Part shown: positions 25,171-34,358 of the stretch, one piece after another
How positions within the stretch are numbered: position 1 is the first letter of the stretch
Layout of the letters: each line of letters opens with the position of its first letter
From: Nitrospira japonica
GTDB taxonomy: Bacteria > Nitrospirota > Nitrospiria > Nitrospirales > Nitrospiraceae
NCBI RefSeq assembly: GCF_900169565.1
Contig: NZ_LT828648.1
Location: 496,001 to 560,000, forward strand
Direction of reading: 5' to 3'
DNA: 64,000 nucleotides
Translations under genes and position numbers: made by a program
Notes under the pieces: model-generated
Seen by the model: the letters and a program-made list of their open reading frames with translations, nothing else
What the model was told of the DNA's origin: nothing
The model's database searches: none

Positions 25171-25923
25171 ATGAGCGTGCTGACGGATGAACGAGCCCTC
25201 GCGGAATTAGTTGAACGGCACCGTCGACTCTATGGCGGGCCGGCCATTGATCCCAAGCTGAAGGCGATCATCCGCGAGGGATCGCATACCAGACTGACCA
25301 CGTGGGACGTCCTTCACGTCTTGCAGACCTCACAGTCAGTCTTTTTCGATACCCACGTCGAAGTCGTCTCAGGCCATCATACGGCCACCTATCTCCGGTT
25401 CGATTCCATTGCCCGTTCTCCGCAGCTGATCGGACTGTTGTCCGGGGATATGGCCGATTGGATCCAGCAAGAGTTCGAGCGCGATCCGATCGCAGGCATC
25501 GTGGCCACCTCGTCGGCGGCCGAACAACTCGCCAAAGGGATCGCGGAGGTCCTGCGCAGCACGATGCCGCTGCGCGTGGCGCTGACGCCCTACAGCCACG
25601 AAACGGGACGGATCGGGACGGACATCAAGGCCGGCGCGATCAAACGAGGCGAACGATTTCTCGCGCTCAATGATGTCACCACCCGCGGCAACTGCGTGAG
25701 CAAACTCGGTACGGTCGTCACCGGCAACGGAGGCCTGCTGGCGGGAATGATGGTCTTTGCGCGGAGGGACAGCGGGCAGTTTCCTTTGATGCACGAATTG
25801 ACCGCGCAGCATCCCTTCTATTGCGCAACCGATCTCGACATGCCGCAGTGGGAACCGGGGCAATGCCCCCTATGCCGGCAACACATGCCCCTATTGTCCT
25901 GGAAGGATATCCCGGAACTCTGA
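25171..25923 (+). CDS. Type I phosphoribosyltransferase-like protein with C-terminal zinc knuckles
   Basis: 250 residues. A PRPP-binding-like loop (LALNDVTTRGNCV, compare DDVxTTGxT) and an upstream SSAAEQLAKGIAEVL segment indicate a PRTase fold like orotate phosphoribosyltransferase. The C-terminus adds CPLCRQHMPLL, and the FYCATDL segment about 20 residues earlier could supply a further cysteine. True PyrE proteins lack this tail. It lies between fumarylacetoacetase and the 2-oxoacid dehydrogenase genes, 16 bp after the former. Its substrate is unknown, and its presence inside a catabolic operon is odd. A regulatory PRTase is possible. Confidence 0.65.
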   Translation: MSVLTDERALAELVERHRRLYGGPAIDPKLKAIIREGSHTRLTTWDVLHVLQTSQSVFFDTHVEVVSGHHTATYLRFDSIARSPQLIGLLSGDMADWIQQEFERDPIAGIVATSSAAEQLAKGIAEVLRSTMPLRVALTPYSHETGRIGTDIKAGAIKRGERFLALNDVTTRGNCVSKLGTVVTGNGGLLAGMMVFARRDSGQFPLMHELTAQHPFYCATDLDMPQWEPGQCPLCRQHMPLLSWKDIPEL

Positions 25924-25951
25924 CAACCGACTCACCCAACCGGAGGAGCCC

Positions 25952-26953
25952 ATGGACCTCGAGATGGTACGCCAACACATCAAGCGGGCCGATCTCCTCC
26001 AGATGTACTACTATCTCCGACTCACCCGATCCCTGGAAGACCGAATTACCGCACTCTACCGGCAAGGGCACATCGCCGGAGGCTGTTATACCAGCCACGG
26101 CATGGAGGCCATCGCGGTTGGTTATGCGTCCGCCATCGAACGAGACGACGTCATCGCCCCGTTCCACCGGGACATGGGAGCCTTCCTCATCCGCGGAATC
26201 ACGCCGGGCGAGGTCCTTGCCCAATATCTCGGCAAGCGGACCGGACCGACCAAAGGGAAAGACGGCAACGTCCACATGGGAGATCTCAAGCGGGGCGTGA
26301 TCGGCTTTGTCAGCCATCTGGCCGACAATCTTCCGGTTGCGGCCGGCGCGGCGCTGGCTTTCAAGATTCGCGGCGAACGCCGCGTGGTCGTCGCCGGCAC
26401 CGGCGACGGCGGCACCAGCCGCGGTGACTTCCACGAGGCGATGAACTTCGCGGCGGTCCGCAAACTGCCTGTCGTCTTCTTCTGCAACAACAACCAATAT
26501 GCGTATTCAACGCCGCAAAACATTCAAATGGCGATCCAGGACGTGGCCGACCGGGCCAAGGCCTACGGGATGCCCGGCGAGATCGTGGACGGGAACGACG
26601 TATCCGCGGTGTATTTGGCATCGAAACGCGGCGTGGCGAAAGCCCGTGCGGGCGACGGGCCGACGTTCCTGGAGTTCAAGACCATGCGCATGCACGGCCA
26701 TTCCGAGCACGACTCAGCCAAGTATGTCCCGCGTGAGCTGTTGGAGGAATGGAAGAAGAAAGACCCGATCCTGAAAGCCGAGCATCTGCTCGCGCGACTG
26801 GGCTATGGCGACGAAGGATATTTTCAGGAGATCAGCGAACGGACGAAGAAAGAAGTCGACACGGGCCTGGAGTTTGCCGAGCACAGTCCGCTGCCGGAGG
26901 GACGGGAAGTCTTGGAAGGAGTGTTCGCCACCGAAGAAGAGGTGGAGTCATGA
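25952..26953 (+). CDS. 2-oxoacid dehydrogenase E1 component, alpha subunit (branched-chain type)
   Basis: ThDP-dependent decarboxylase subunit, 333 residues. The ThDP motif is seen as GTGDGGTSRGDFHEAMNFAA to NNNQYAYSTP, and FHRDMGAFLIRG and MHGHSEHD are conserved. The NN-x-YA-STP signature and VDGNDVSAVY resemble branched-chain alpha-ketoacid dehydrogenase E1-alpha more than pyruvate dehydrogenase. A GGAGGAG ribosome site precedes the ATG. The stop overlaps the E1-beta start. In this island it would deliver isobutyryl-, isovaleryl- and 2-methylbutyryl-CoA from Val, Leu and Ile keto acids. Confidence 0.9.
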   Translation: MDLEMVRQHIKRADLLQMYYYLRLTRSLEDRITALYRQGHIAGGCYTSHGMEAIAVGYASAIERDDVIAPFHRDMGAFLIRGITPGEVLAQYLGKRTGPTKGKDGNVHMGDLKRGVIGFVSHLADNLPVAAGAALAFKIRGERRVVVAGTGDGGTSRGDFHEAMNFAAVRKLPVVFFCNNNQYAYSTPQNIQMAIQDVADRAKAYGMPGEIVDGNDVSAVYLASKRGVAKARAGDGPTFLEFKTMRMHGHSEHDSAKYVPRELLEEWKKKDPILKAEHLLARLGYGDEGYFQEISERTKKEVDTGLEFAEHSPLPEGREVLEGVFATEEEVES

Positions 26954-27942
26954 CGACCGTTGCGGCATCGGCCGACGTCTCATACTTAGAAGCAATCTCG
27001 CAGGCTCTGGATGAAGAAATGGCCCGCGACGGCCGGGTGTTCCTCATGGGCGAAGACATTGGCGCCTACGGCGGGGCTTTCAAGATCACGGAAGGGTTGC
27101 TCCAGAAGTACGGCGAGTGGCGGGTTCTGGACACGCCGCTGGCCGAGTCCGGATTCGTGGGAGCGGCCATCGGTGCCGCGATGATGGGTCTGCGGCCGGT
27201 CGTCGAGATGCAGTTCGCCGACTTTATTTCTTGCGCATTCGATCAGATCACCGAAGTCGCGGCCAAGAATCATTACCGGTGGGGGGCCGCGGTGCCGATG
27301 GTCATTCGTGCCCCGTTCGGCGGCGGTGTGCACGGAGGTCCCTTTCATTCCGAATGTCCGGAAGGCTGGTTCTTCCACTCGCCGGGGCTCAAACTCGTCG
27401 CGCCTTCCACTCCCTACGACGCGAAAGGTCTGCTCAAGGCCGCCATCCGGGATCCCAATCCGGTTATTTACTTCGAGCACAAGTTTCTCTACCGGCGCAT
27501 CAAGTCTCCGCTCCCGCGCGAGGATTACATCGTCCCAATCGGGAAAGCCGATCGAAAGCGAACCGGCAACGATATCTCCGTCATCACCTACGGAGCGATG
27601 GTCCACTTGGCGCTCGAAGCGGCGCAGGTCCTGGCTCCGGAAGGGATCGATGTGGAGGTGATCGACCTGCGCACGTTGATCCCGCTCGACAAGGACATGG
27701 TCTACGAATCGGTGCGCAAGACCGGCAAAGCCATCCTGCTGCACGAGGATAACAAGACGGGCGGAATCGGAGCCGAAATCGCGGCGCTCCTGGCCGAGGA
27801 ATGCTTCGATTGTTTGGACGGGCCGATCGTCCGCATCGCTCCGCCGGATACACCCGTGCCGTTCAGCACGCCCTTGGAAGAGTTTTTTCTTCCGAAGACC
27901 GCTGAAATCGTCGAGGCGGCGAGAACGTTGGCGGCGTACTAG
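26950..27942 (+). CDS. 2-oxoacid dehydrogenase E1 component, beta subunit
   Basis: 330 residues. Transketolase central and C-terminal domains: SYLEAISQALDEEMARD, VFLMGEDIGAYGG, LDTPLAESGFVGAAIGAAMMGLRPV, RAPFGGGVHGGPFHSE and the C-terminal VIDLRTLIPLDKDMV. It pairs with the alpha subunit encoded immediately upstream (ATGA overlap) to form the E1 heterotetramer. The ATG at 26950 is chosen because of this overlap. There is no E3 lipoamide dehydrogenase gene in the window, so E3 must be supplied from elsewhere. Confidence 0.92.
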   Translation: MTTVAASADVSYLEAISQALDEEMARDGRVFLMGEDIGAYGGAFKITEGLLQKYGEWRVLDTPLAESGFVGAAIGAAMMGLRPVVEMQFADFISCAFDQITEVAAKNHYRWGAAVPMVIRAPFGGGVHGGPFHSECPEGWFFHSPGLKLVAPSTPYDAKGLLKAAIRDPNPVIYFEHKFLYRRIKSPLPREDYIVPIGKADRKRTGNDISVITYGAMVHLALEAAQVLAPEGIDVEVIDLRTLIPLDKDMVYESVRKTGKAILLHEDNKTGGIGAEIAALLAEECFDCLDGPIVRIAPPDTPVPFSTPLEEFFLPKTAEIVEAARTLAAY

Positions 27943-27976
27943 CGCGCTGTGAATTTTGAACGTTGAGAACCGCACC

Positions 27977-29137
27977 ATGGCCACCGACATCATCATGCCT
28001 CAACTCGGAGAAAGCGTCGCCGAAGGAACCGTCGTGAAGTGGTTCATACGCCCCGGTGGGATGATTCAGAAGGACCAAGCCCTCGTGGAAGTGGAAACGG
28101 AAAAAGTGGACCTCGATATCCCCTCACCCGTCACAGGCGTGCTGAGCGAGATCATCATCCCCGAGGGCGGCACCGTCCCTGTGGGAACGTTGCTGGCGCG
28201 GATTGAAAGCACTCCCCCTTCCGACGTAATCAACCGTGTCGGCGGCGTGATCGTCCGACCGTCGCAACCGGTGTCCGATGGCGATGGCCGCTATTCTCCC
28301 GCCGTCCGACAACTGGCCACAGCGCATGGACTGGATCTGTCGCACGTGAAGGGAACCGGAACCGGCGGCCGGGTGACCAAGAAAGATGTGCAGGAGTTCA
28401 TCGCGGAGACCGGAGGTCTAGCCGCATCACCGCCGGCCGGCACCGAATTGTCGATGGGAGAAGAAGTTCGGCCCCTGACGCAGATGCGGAGAACCATCGC
28501 CGAACGGATGGTCAGCAGCAGGCGGACGTCGGCGCATGTCACTACGTTCTTCGAAGCCGACTTCTCGGGCGTCGCCAAATTCCGGGACACTCTCCGGCAA
28601 AGCTCAGGACAGAGCGTGACCTACCTGCCGTTCGTGATCCGCGCCGTGACTCGCGCAATTCGAGATCTGCCGGTACTGAACTCCTCTTGGAGGGAGGACG
28701 GCATCGTCATCAAGAAGGATATTCACCTCGGCATCGCGACGGCCCTGGACGAGGGACTGTTGGTTCCGGTGGTGCGCCACGCGGATCGTAAGGGGCTCAC
28801 ACTATTGGCCAAAGAAGTGGCGGACTTGGCCGAGCGAGCCAGAACCAAGAAGCTGAACCCGGAGGAAGTCCAAGGGGGCACCTTTACGATCACAAACCAT
28901 GGCGGGTTCGGCAGCTTGTTCAGCACCCCGATCATTCATCAACCCCAGACTGCCATCTTGGGGGTCGGCGCAATCCAAAAGCGACCCATGGTCATCGACG
29001 ACGCCATCGCGATTCGGACGATGGGATACCTGAGCCTGTCGTTCGATCACCGAGTCATCGACGGGGCAACGGCGGATCAGTTCATGGCGAAGGTCAGGGA
29101 CTATCTCGAACAGAGTCAATGGGAGCCCATCTTGTGA
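27977..29137 (+). CDS. Dihydrolipoamide acyltransferase (E2) of the 2-oxoacid dehydrogenase complex
   Basis: 386 residues in the standard E2 order: one lipoyl domain with the modified Lys in EVETEKVDLDIPSP (about residue 42), a peripheral-subunit-binding domain (SPAVRQLATAHGLDLSHVKG, GGRVTKKDVQEFI), and the catalytic acyltransferase domain ending in FDHRVIDGATADQFM with the catalytic His and Asp. The VDLDIPSP lipoyl motif resembles succinyl-/branched-chain E2. A TTG 21 bp upstream of the chosen ATG is possible but has no better ribosome site. Its stop overlaps the thiolase start. Confidence 0.93.
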   Translation: MATDIIMPQLGESVAEGTVVKWFIRPGGMIQKDQALVEVETEKVDLDIPSPVTGVLSEIIIPEGGTVPVGTLLARIESTPPSDVINRVGGVIVRPSQPVSDGDGRYSPAVRQLATAHGLDLSHVKGTGTGGRVTKKDVQEFIAETGGLAASPPAGTELSMGEEVRPLTQMRRTIAERMVSSRRTSAHVTTFFEADFSGVAKFRDTLRQSSGQSVTYLPFVIRAVTRAIRDLPVLNSSWREDGIVIKKDIHLGIATALDEGLLVPVVRHADRKGLTLLAKEVADLAERARTKKLNPEEVQGGTFTITNHGGFGSLFSTPIIHQPQTAILGVGAIQKRPMVIDDAIAIRTMGYLSLSFDHRVIDGATADQFMAKVRDYLEQSQWEPIL

Positions 29138-30318
29138 GCACATCGCAGCGGGCGGTCATCGTCAGCGCGGTCCGAACGCCGATCGGCAGCTTCAACGGAG
29201 CATTGAGCCCGGTACCCGCCACCAGGCTGGGAAGTATCGCCATCGCCGAAGCATTGAAGCGCATCGACATGCCTCCCGACCGCGTGGACGACGTGTACAT
29301 GGGCTGCGTCCTCGGGGCCGGACTCGGGCAGGCGCCGGCCAGACAGGCCTCGATCGGAGCCGGCATCCCTCACTCGGTCGGCGCTACGACTGTGAACAAG
29401 GTCTGCGGGTCAAGCCTCCAGACCGTGATCATGGCGGCCAGATCCGTCGCGCTCGGTGAGGCGCGGATCGTCGTGGCCGGCGGCATGGAGAGCATGACCA
29501 GAGCGCCCTATTTGCTGGAGAAAGCTAGACAAGGATATCGACTGGGACATGCGGAGCTGGTGGACAGTCTGGTCAAGGACGGCCTCTGGGACGTCTACAA
29601 CAATTTTCACATGGGACAGGCCGGCGAGTTGTGCGCCGCCAAGTACCAACTCACGCGCCGGGAACTCGACGACTTTGCCTTGGAAAGCTACCGCCGGGCG
29701 AAGGAGGCGATCGCGACCGGTTCTTTCAGGCGGGAAATCGTGCCGGTCGAGACGCCCCAACGGAAAGGGGCGCCCGCGATCGTCACGGACGATGAAGAGC
29801 CGAATCGGGGTGATCTAGGCAAGCTGCGCGACCTCAAGCCGGTGTTCCAGGAAGATGGCGTCCTGACCGTGGGCAATTCGCCGTCTTGCAACGATGGTGC
29901 GGCAGCCGTTGTCGTTATGGCCGAAGCGGAAGCCGCGCGGCTCGGCCTCACTCCCATGGCGCGCATCGTCGGATACGCCGGAGCGGCCTTGGCGCCCGAA
30001 TGGTTTACGATCGCGCCGGTCGAAGCGATTGCACGAGCGCTCAAGACGACCGGCCTGTCCATCGGCGACATCGACTTGTTCGAGATCAACGAAGCGTTCT
30101 CGGTCGTCTCGCTCGCTGTTAACCGCGAATTGGGACTCGATTTCAAGAAGGTCAACGTCAACGGCGGAGCGGTCGCGTTGGGCCATCCCATCGGAGCGAC
30201 CGGCGCGAGAATTCTGACCACACTCCTGTATGCGATGGAAGTCCGCGGCGCCAGGCGGGGAATCGCCGGGCTTTGCATCGGCGGGGGAGAGGCGCTGGCG
30301 ATGGTGGTGGAGCGCTGA
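29134..30318 (+). CDS. Acetyl-CoA acetyltransferase (thiolase)
   Basis: 394 residues of biosynthetic/degradative thiolase II type. Catalytic residues are all present: nucleophile Cys in NKVCGSSLQ, His in GHPIGATGARI, and the second Cys in GLCIGGGEA. The start is taken as GTG 29134, overlapping the E2 stop (GTGA); an ATG 15 bp upstream is the alternative. It would cleave acetoacetyl-CoA or condense acetyl-CoA, and with the next gene it completes beta-oxidation of C4 acyl-CoA within this island. Confidence 0.94.
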   Translation: MSTSQRAVIVSAVRTPIGSFNGALSPVPATRLGSIAIAEALKRIDMPPDRVDDVYMGCVLGAGLGQAPARQASIGAGIPHSVGATTVNKVCGSSLQTVIMAARSVALGEARIVVAGGMESMTRAPYLLEKARQGYRLGHAELVDSLVKDGLWDVYNNFHMGQAGELCAAKYQLTRRELDDFALESYRRAKEAIATGSFRREIVPVETPQRKGAPAIVTDDEEPNRGDLGKLRDLKPVFQEDGVLTVGNSPSCNDGAAAVVVMAEAEAARLGLTPMARIVGYAGAALAPEWFTIAPVEAIARALKTTGLSIGDIDLFEINEAFSVVSLAVNRELGLDFKKVNVNGGAVALGHPIGATGARILTTLLYAMEVRGARRGIAGLCIGGGEALAMVVER

Positions 30319-30377
30319 ACGACGGTGTCGGCACACAGCGAGACTCGCAAGTCTTTTCATACTGTGCGGTGCACGCC

Positions 30378-31277
30378 ATGACCTTGGAGGACATCAAGAC
30401 GATCGGCATCGTCGGCGCCGGCCAGATGGGCCGCGGCATTGCCCAGGTTTGTGCAACGGCCGGCTATCGCGTCCTGTTGGTGGACGTCACCGAAGCGTCG
30501 CTGACGGAGGCCCTCGCCAAGATCCGCGCTGGTTTGGAACGGGCCTCGGAACGAGGGAGCCTCACCAGCTACCGAGCCGGAGAAGCCCTGGCGCTTATCC
30601 GTCCGACGGTTGAGCTCGACCGGCTTCACGCGGTCCAGCTGGTCATCGAGGCAATTCCCGAAGACCTCGCCCTCAAAGAGCGGCTCTTCGCCGAATTGAA
30701 CCGGATATGCCGGCCCCGCGCCATCCTCGCCAGCAACACCTCGTCGATTTCCATTACCAAGCTGGGGACGGCCGCGGGCCGGCCGGCTGACGTGGTGGGC
30801 CTGCATTTCATGAATCCCGCGCCCGTCATGCACCTGCTCGAAGTCGTCCGTGGCCTCGAAACATCGGAGACCACGCTGAACCTGGCTCTCGGACTGGCGA
30901 AGCGGCTTGGGAAAACTCCAGTCCTGGCCAAGGACGTGCCAGGGTTCATCGTGAATCGCATCCTCATTCCGATGATCAATGAAGCGATCTTTGCGCTGGA
31001 GAACGGCGTCGCATCGGCCGAAGACATCGATCTCGCCATGGTGACCGGCGCCAACCATCCGGTTGGACCTTTAGCGCTTGCGGATCGCATAGGCCTGGAT
31101 ACCGTCTTGTCCATTTGTGACGTGCTCCACCGAGGTTTGGGAGACGCAAAATTCCGTCCCTGTCCCCTGCTCCGCCGATACGTCGAAGCAGGATGGTTGG
31201 GACGTAAGACTGGTCGTGGATTCTTCCTCTACGAGGCGAGCGGAGAAAGACGGGAGGCGCTGAGCGGCAGGACCTGA
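30378..31277 (+). CDS. 3-hydroxybutyryl-CoA dehydrogenase
   Basis: 299 residues from ATG 30378 (alternative GTG 30369). Rossmann motif GIVGAGQMGRGIAQV, the catalytic region SNTSSISITKLG and LHFMNPAPVMHLLEVV with the catalytic His, and PGFIVNRILIPMINEA in the C-terminal dimerisation domain are classic for the NAD(H)-dependent 3-hydroxyacyl-CoA dehydrogenase family. It would oxidise (S)-3-hydroxybutyryl-CoA to acetoacetyl-CoA, substrate of the preceding thiolase. This fits the island if the downstream mutase makes n-butyryl-CoA. Confidence 0.92.
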   Translation: MTLEDIKTIGIVGAGQMGRGIAQVCATAGYRVLLVDVTEASLTEALAKIRAGLERASERGSLTSYRAGEALALIRPTVELDRLHAVQLVIEAIPEDLALKERLFAELNRICRPRAILASNTSSISITKLGTAAGRPADVVGLHFMNPAPVMHLLEVVRGLETSETTLNLALGLAKRLGKTPVLAKDVPGFIVNRILIPMINEAIFALENGVASAEDIDLAMVTGANHPVGPLALADRIGLDTVLSICDVLHRGLGDAKFRPCPLLRRYVEAGWLGRKTGRGFFLYEASGERREALSGRT

Positions 31278-31320
31278 TCTCCCGCCCTTCGTCTCGACAT
31301 TGTGGCCGGAGGGATGATCG

Positions 31321-32916
31321 ATGGACGAACGCAAACCACGATTCGCCTCGCTCTCGGGACTCGACGTCAACCGTGTGTATTCTCCCGATGACTTGAAGGA
31401 TTGGTCGCCGAGGGCTGCTCTCGGTTCGCCCGGCGAGTTTCCTTATACCCGCGGCGTCTATCCCACCATGTATCGGGGACGTCTGTGGACGATGCGGCAG
31501 TTTGCCGGATTCGGATCCGCCGATGATACCAATCGCCGCTTCAAGTACCTTCTCCGGCACGGGCAGACCGGACTCAGCGTCGCCTTCGATATGCCAACCC
31601 TGATGGGCATGGATGCGGACGATCCGCGCGCCCACGGCGAAGTGGGGCACTGCGGCGTGGCGATCTCTTCATTGGCCGATATGGAACGCCTGTTCGACGG
31701 CATTCGTTTGGACCAGGTGACCACCTCGATGACGATCAACGGCCCGGCCGCCGTGATCTTCGCCATGTATCTGGCCGTCGCGGAGAAACAGGGTATTCCG
31801 TTCGAACGCTTGGGCGGCACACTGCAAAACGACATCCTGAAGGAATACATCGCCCAGAAAGAATGGCTGTTCCCGCCGGAGCCATCGCTGCGCCTCATCA
31901 TCGACACCATCGAATACTGTGCGGCACGAGTTCCCAAGTGGCATCCGATCAGCATCAGCGGTTATCACATCCGCGAGGCCGGTTCGACTGCCGTTCAAGA
32001 GTTGGCCTTTACCCTGTACGACGGGTTGACCTACGTGGGCGCGGCGGTGAAAGCCGGCCTCCCCGTCGACAGCTTCGCCCCCCAACTCTCGTTCTTCTTC
32101 AATGCCCACAACGACCTCTTCGAGGAAGCCGCCAAGTTCAGGGCGGCACGGCGACTGTGGGCACGCGAGATGGAGCGCCGCTATCACCCCAAAGATCCGC
32201 GGTCGTTGCAGCTCCGTAGTCACGCGCAGACGGCCGGCTGTTCGCTCACGGCGCAGCAGCCCTTGAACAACGTGGTGCGCACGACGGTGCAGGCACTGGC
32301 GGCGGTGTTGGGCGGCGCCCAATCCCTTCACACCAATTCCATGGACGAGACCTTGGCCCTGCCGACCGAAGAGGCGGTGAAGCTGGCGCTCCGCACCCAG
32401 CAGGTCATCGCCCATGAAAGCGGGGTGCCGGACACGGTCGATCCGCTCGGAGGATCCTACTATGTCGAATCCTTGACCAATCGTCTCGAGGAAGCAGCCC
32501 TCGACTATTTCCGACAATTGGACGACATGGGCGGCATGGTGAACGCGATCGAACGGGGGTTCCCCCAACGGGAGATCCTCGACGCCTCGCAGCGGTATCA
32601 ACGCGACGTGGAGCGGGGAGAACGGACCATCGTCGGTATCAGCGATTACAGGGAGGAAGAGCAGCGCCCGCTCTCGACTCTGAAAATCGGGCCGGAGGTG
32701 GAACGCGAGCAGGTGAGACGCCTGTCTGACCTCCGCAAATCGCGCGACCCGTTCAAGATGGCCGGCACGGTCGAGGCGCTCCAGGAAGCGGCCTCCTGCG
32801 GCGAGAACGTCATGCCGTATCTGATTGAGGCGGTGAAGGCCAGGGCCTCCCTCGGCGAGATTTGTGGCGCGCTCAAGGAAGTGTTGGGTGTCTATCGGGA
32901 GCCGGTGGTGTTGTGA
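31321..32916 (+). CDS. B12-dependent acyl-CoA mutase large subunit, isobutyryl-CoA mutase-like
   Basis: 531 residues forming the substrate-binding TIM-barrel subunit without a B12 domain; the latter is encoded separately at 33945. It belongs to the methylmalonyl-CoA mutase superfamily, but the substrate-contact residues differ from methylmalonyl-CoA mutase. [10 protein letters not shown] has Phe61 and KEYIAQKEW has Gln179, equal to the Phe/Gln pair of Streptomyces isobutyryl-CoA mutase (Phe80/Gln198) instead of Tyr89/Arg207 of P. shermanii methylmalonyl-CoA mutase. The motif [10 protein letters not shown] also fits the ICM-like branch. It probably interconverts isobutyryl-CoA and n-butyryl-CoA, feeding the dehydrogenase and thiolase encoded upstream. 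Automated annotation would call it methylmalonyl-CoA mutase. Confidence 0.87.
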   Translation: MDERKPRFASLSGLDVNRVYSPDDLKDWSPRAALGSPGEFPYTRGVYPTMYRGRLWTMRQFAGFGSADDTNRRFKYLLRHGQTGLSVAFDMPTLMGMDADDPRAHGEVGHCGVAISSLADMERLFDGIRLDQVTTSMTINGPAAVIFAMYLAVAEKQGIPFERLGGTLQNDILKEYIAQKEWLFPPEPSLRLIIDTIEYCAARVPKWHPISISGYHIREAGSTAVQELAFTLYDGLTYVGAAVKAGLPVDSFAPQLSFFFNAHNDLFEEAAKFRAARRLWAREMERRYHPKDPRSLQLRSHAQTAGCSLTAQQPLNNVVRTTVQALAAVLGGAQSLHTNSMDETLALPTEEAVKLALRTQQVIAHESGVPDTVDPLGGSYYVESLTNRLEEAALDYFRQLDDMGGMVNAIERGFPQREILDASQRYQRDVERGERTIVGISDYREEEQRPLSTLKIGPEVEREQVRRLSDLRKSRDPFKMAGTVEALQEAASCGENVMPYLIEAVKARASLGEICGALKEVLGVYREPVVL

Positions 32917-33105
32917 TGAAAACGCGGGTCCTGTCGCTGACCAGCCCGTCCGTCTTCGCACCCCGCCCGGTGTGGGGACCCCGCTGCGGGCGCCGGGTAA
33001 GGACCGCGTCCCGGCGCGGGACGGAGCGGGTGGGTGAGAATGGCTCCCAGGTCAGCGCCACCCGCGCCTTCAAATGGATGTGAGAACGATGAAGGGAAAA
33101 GGGAC

Positions 33106-33954
33106 ATGAAGTTCGGAGCGTTTGAACTGTATCCCGTCAGCGACGGGCGATTCCGCCTGGACGGCGGCGCCATGTTCGGAGTCGTTCCCAAGGTCCTGTG
33201 GGACAAGTGTTGCCATGCCGATGAACTGAACCGCATTCCCCTGAGCCTCACCTGCCTGCTGATCCGGGCGCATGGGAAGAACATCCTCCTGGACACAGGG
33301 TTGGGCTCCAAGGAGGACGATAAATTCCATCGCATGTTTGCGATCGAACGAACGCCGACGTTGCTGGACTCCCTCAAACGCTGGGGCGTGGAGCCGGAGG
33401 ACGTCGATCTGGTGATCAACACCCACCTGCATTTCGACCATGCGGGTGGAAACAGCAGGAGACGGGCGAACGGGACCCTGTCCCCCACGTTTCCGAAGGC
33501 CCGATATGTCATCCAACGCGGCGAGTATGACGATGCCTCCCGCGCCAACGAGCGTACCAAAGCCAGCTACCGGCTTGCGAACTTTGCACCGATCGCCGAG
33601 GCGCATCAGTGGGAATTTCTGGACGGCGACACGGAAGTCGTCCCGGGCGTGACTGCCCTCGTCACGGCCGGCCATACGCGCTGCCACCAAGGGATCAAGA
33701 TCGAGTCTGAGGGTCATGCCGCGTTCTATCTCGGCGACCTCATTCCGACGGTGTCGCATCTGCCGCTGCCATACATCATGGGGTACGACCTGTTCCCCGT
33801 TCAAACGCTCGAAACCAAACGTTGGGTATTGGACCGGGCTTTCGAGGAACACTGGCTCCTGCTCTTCGAACATGATCCGCTGATCCAAGCCGGTCACGTC
33901 AAGAGAGATCTCGAGGGCAAATACTTCCTCCAAGAGGTGAACGCATGGCCGTAA
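33106..33954 (+). CDS. MBL-fold metallohydrolase encoded between the two mutase subunits
   Basis: 282 residues of the metallo-beta-lactamase superfamily. Metal-binding motif HLHFDHAGG (HxHxDH), the later His in [10 protein letters not shown], and the Asp in YLGDLIPT are all present, as is a C-terminal FEHDP. It resembles the lactonase/quorum-quenching-like and generic hydrolase branches. The ribosome site AAGGGAAAAGGGAC lies just before ATG 33106. Its stop overlaps the start of the small B12 subunit gene. It might hydrolyse a thioester or lactone by-product of the pathway; the substrate is not evident. Confidence 0.85.
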   Translation: MKFGAFELYPVSDGRFRLDGGAMFGVVPKVLWDKCCHADELNRIPLSLTCLLIRAHGKNILLDTGLGSKEDDKFHRMFAIERTPTLLDSLKRWGVEPEDVDLVINTHLHFDHAGGNSRRRANGTLSPTFPKARYVIQRGEYDDASRANERTKASYRLANFAPIAEAHQWEFLDGDTEVVPGVTALVTAGHTRCHQGIKIESEGHAAFYLGDLIPTVSHLPLPYIMGYDLFPVQTLETKRWVLDRAFEEHWLLLFEHDPLIQAGHVKRDLEGKYFLQEVNAWP

Positions 33955-34352
33955 CGACGCAGCCGCTCCGAATCCTGATCGGAAAAGTCGGGCTCGACGG
34001 CCACGACCGAGGAGTGAAACTGATCGCGCGCGCCCTGCGTGACGCGGGGATGGAAGTGATCTACACCGGCCTTCACCAGACGCCGGAACAGATCGTCGCG
34101 GCGGCGATTCAGGAAGACGTGGACGCGATCGGGCTGAGCATCTTGTCGGGGGCGCACAATACGCTGTTCCGCCGCGTGCTGGAGCTGCTCAACGAACAGA
34201 ACGCCGGGGACATCGTTCTGTTCGGAGGCGGCATCATTCCCGACGACGACCTGCCGGTCCTCAAAGCGGCCGGCGTGAAGGCTCTGTTCCGGCCGGGGGC
34301 GCCGATGCACGAGATCGTCGCCTTCGTGGAGGGAATCAAAGCACGAGGTTGA
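33945..34352 (+). CDS. Cobalamin-binding small subunit of the acyl-CoA mutase
   Basis: 135 residues, a stand-alone B12-binding domain with the lower-ligand motif DGHDRG (DxHxxG) at residues 15-20, SILSGAH in the middle and FGGGIIP near the end. This size and sequence match the small subunits of split mutases (IcmB, HcmB, archaeal McmA2). With the large subunit encoded 1 kb upstream it would form an active adenosylcobalamin mutase. Its start overlaps the MBL-fold gene by 10 bp, so translation is probably coupled. Confidence 0.92.
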   Translation: MAVTTQPLRILIGKVGLDGHDRGVKLIARALRDAGMEVIYTGLHQTPEQIVAAAIQEDVDAIGLSILSGAHNTLFRRVLELLNEQNAGDIVLFGGGIIPDDDLPVLKAAGVKALFRPGAPMHEIVAFVEGIKARG

Positions 34353-34358
34353 CCGGTC

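Noticed and set aside
32917-33105. Short open frame after the mutase large subunit
   Set aside because: The peptide is Arg-rich low-complexity, typical of a GC-rich non-coding frame, and no family is recognised. No cobalamin riboswitch (B12 box) was seen here either.
31321-34352. Calling the split mutase methylmalonyl-CoA mutase
   Set aside because: The substrate-contact residues are Phe and Gln, as in isobutyryl-CoA mutase, and the surrounding genes process C4 acyl-CoA.
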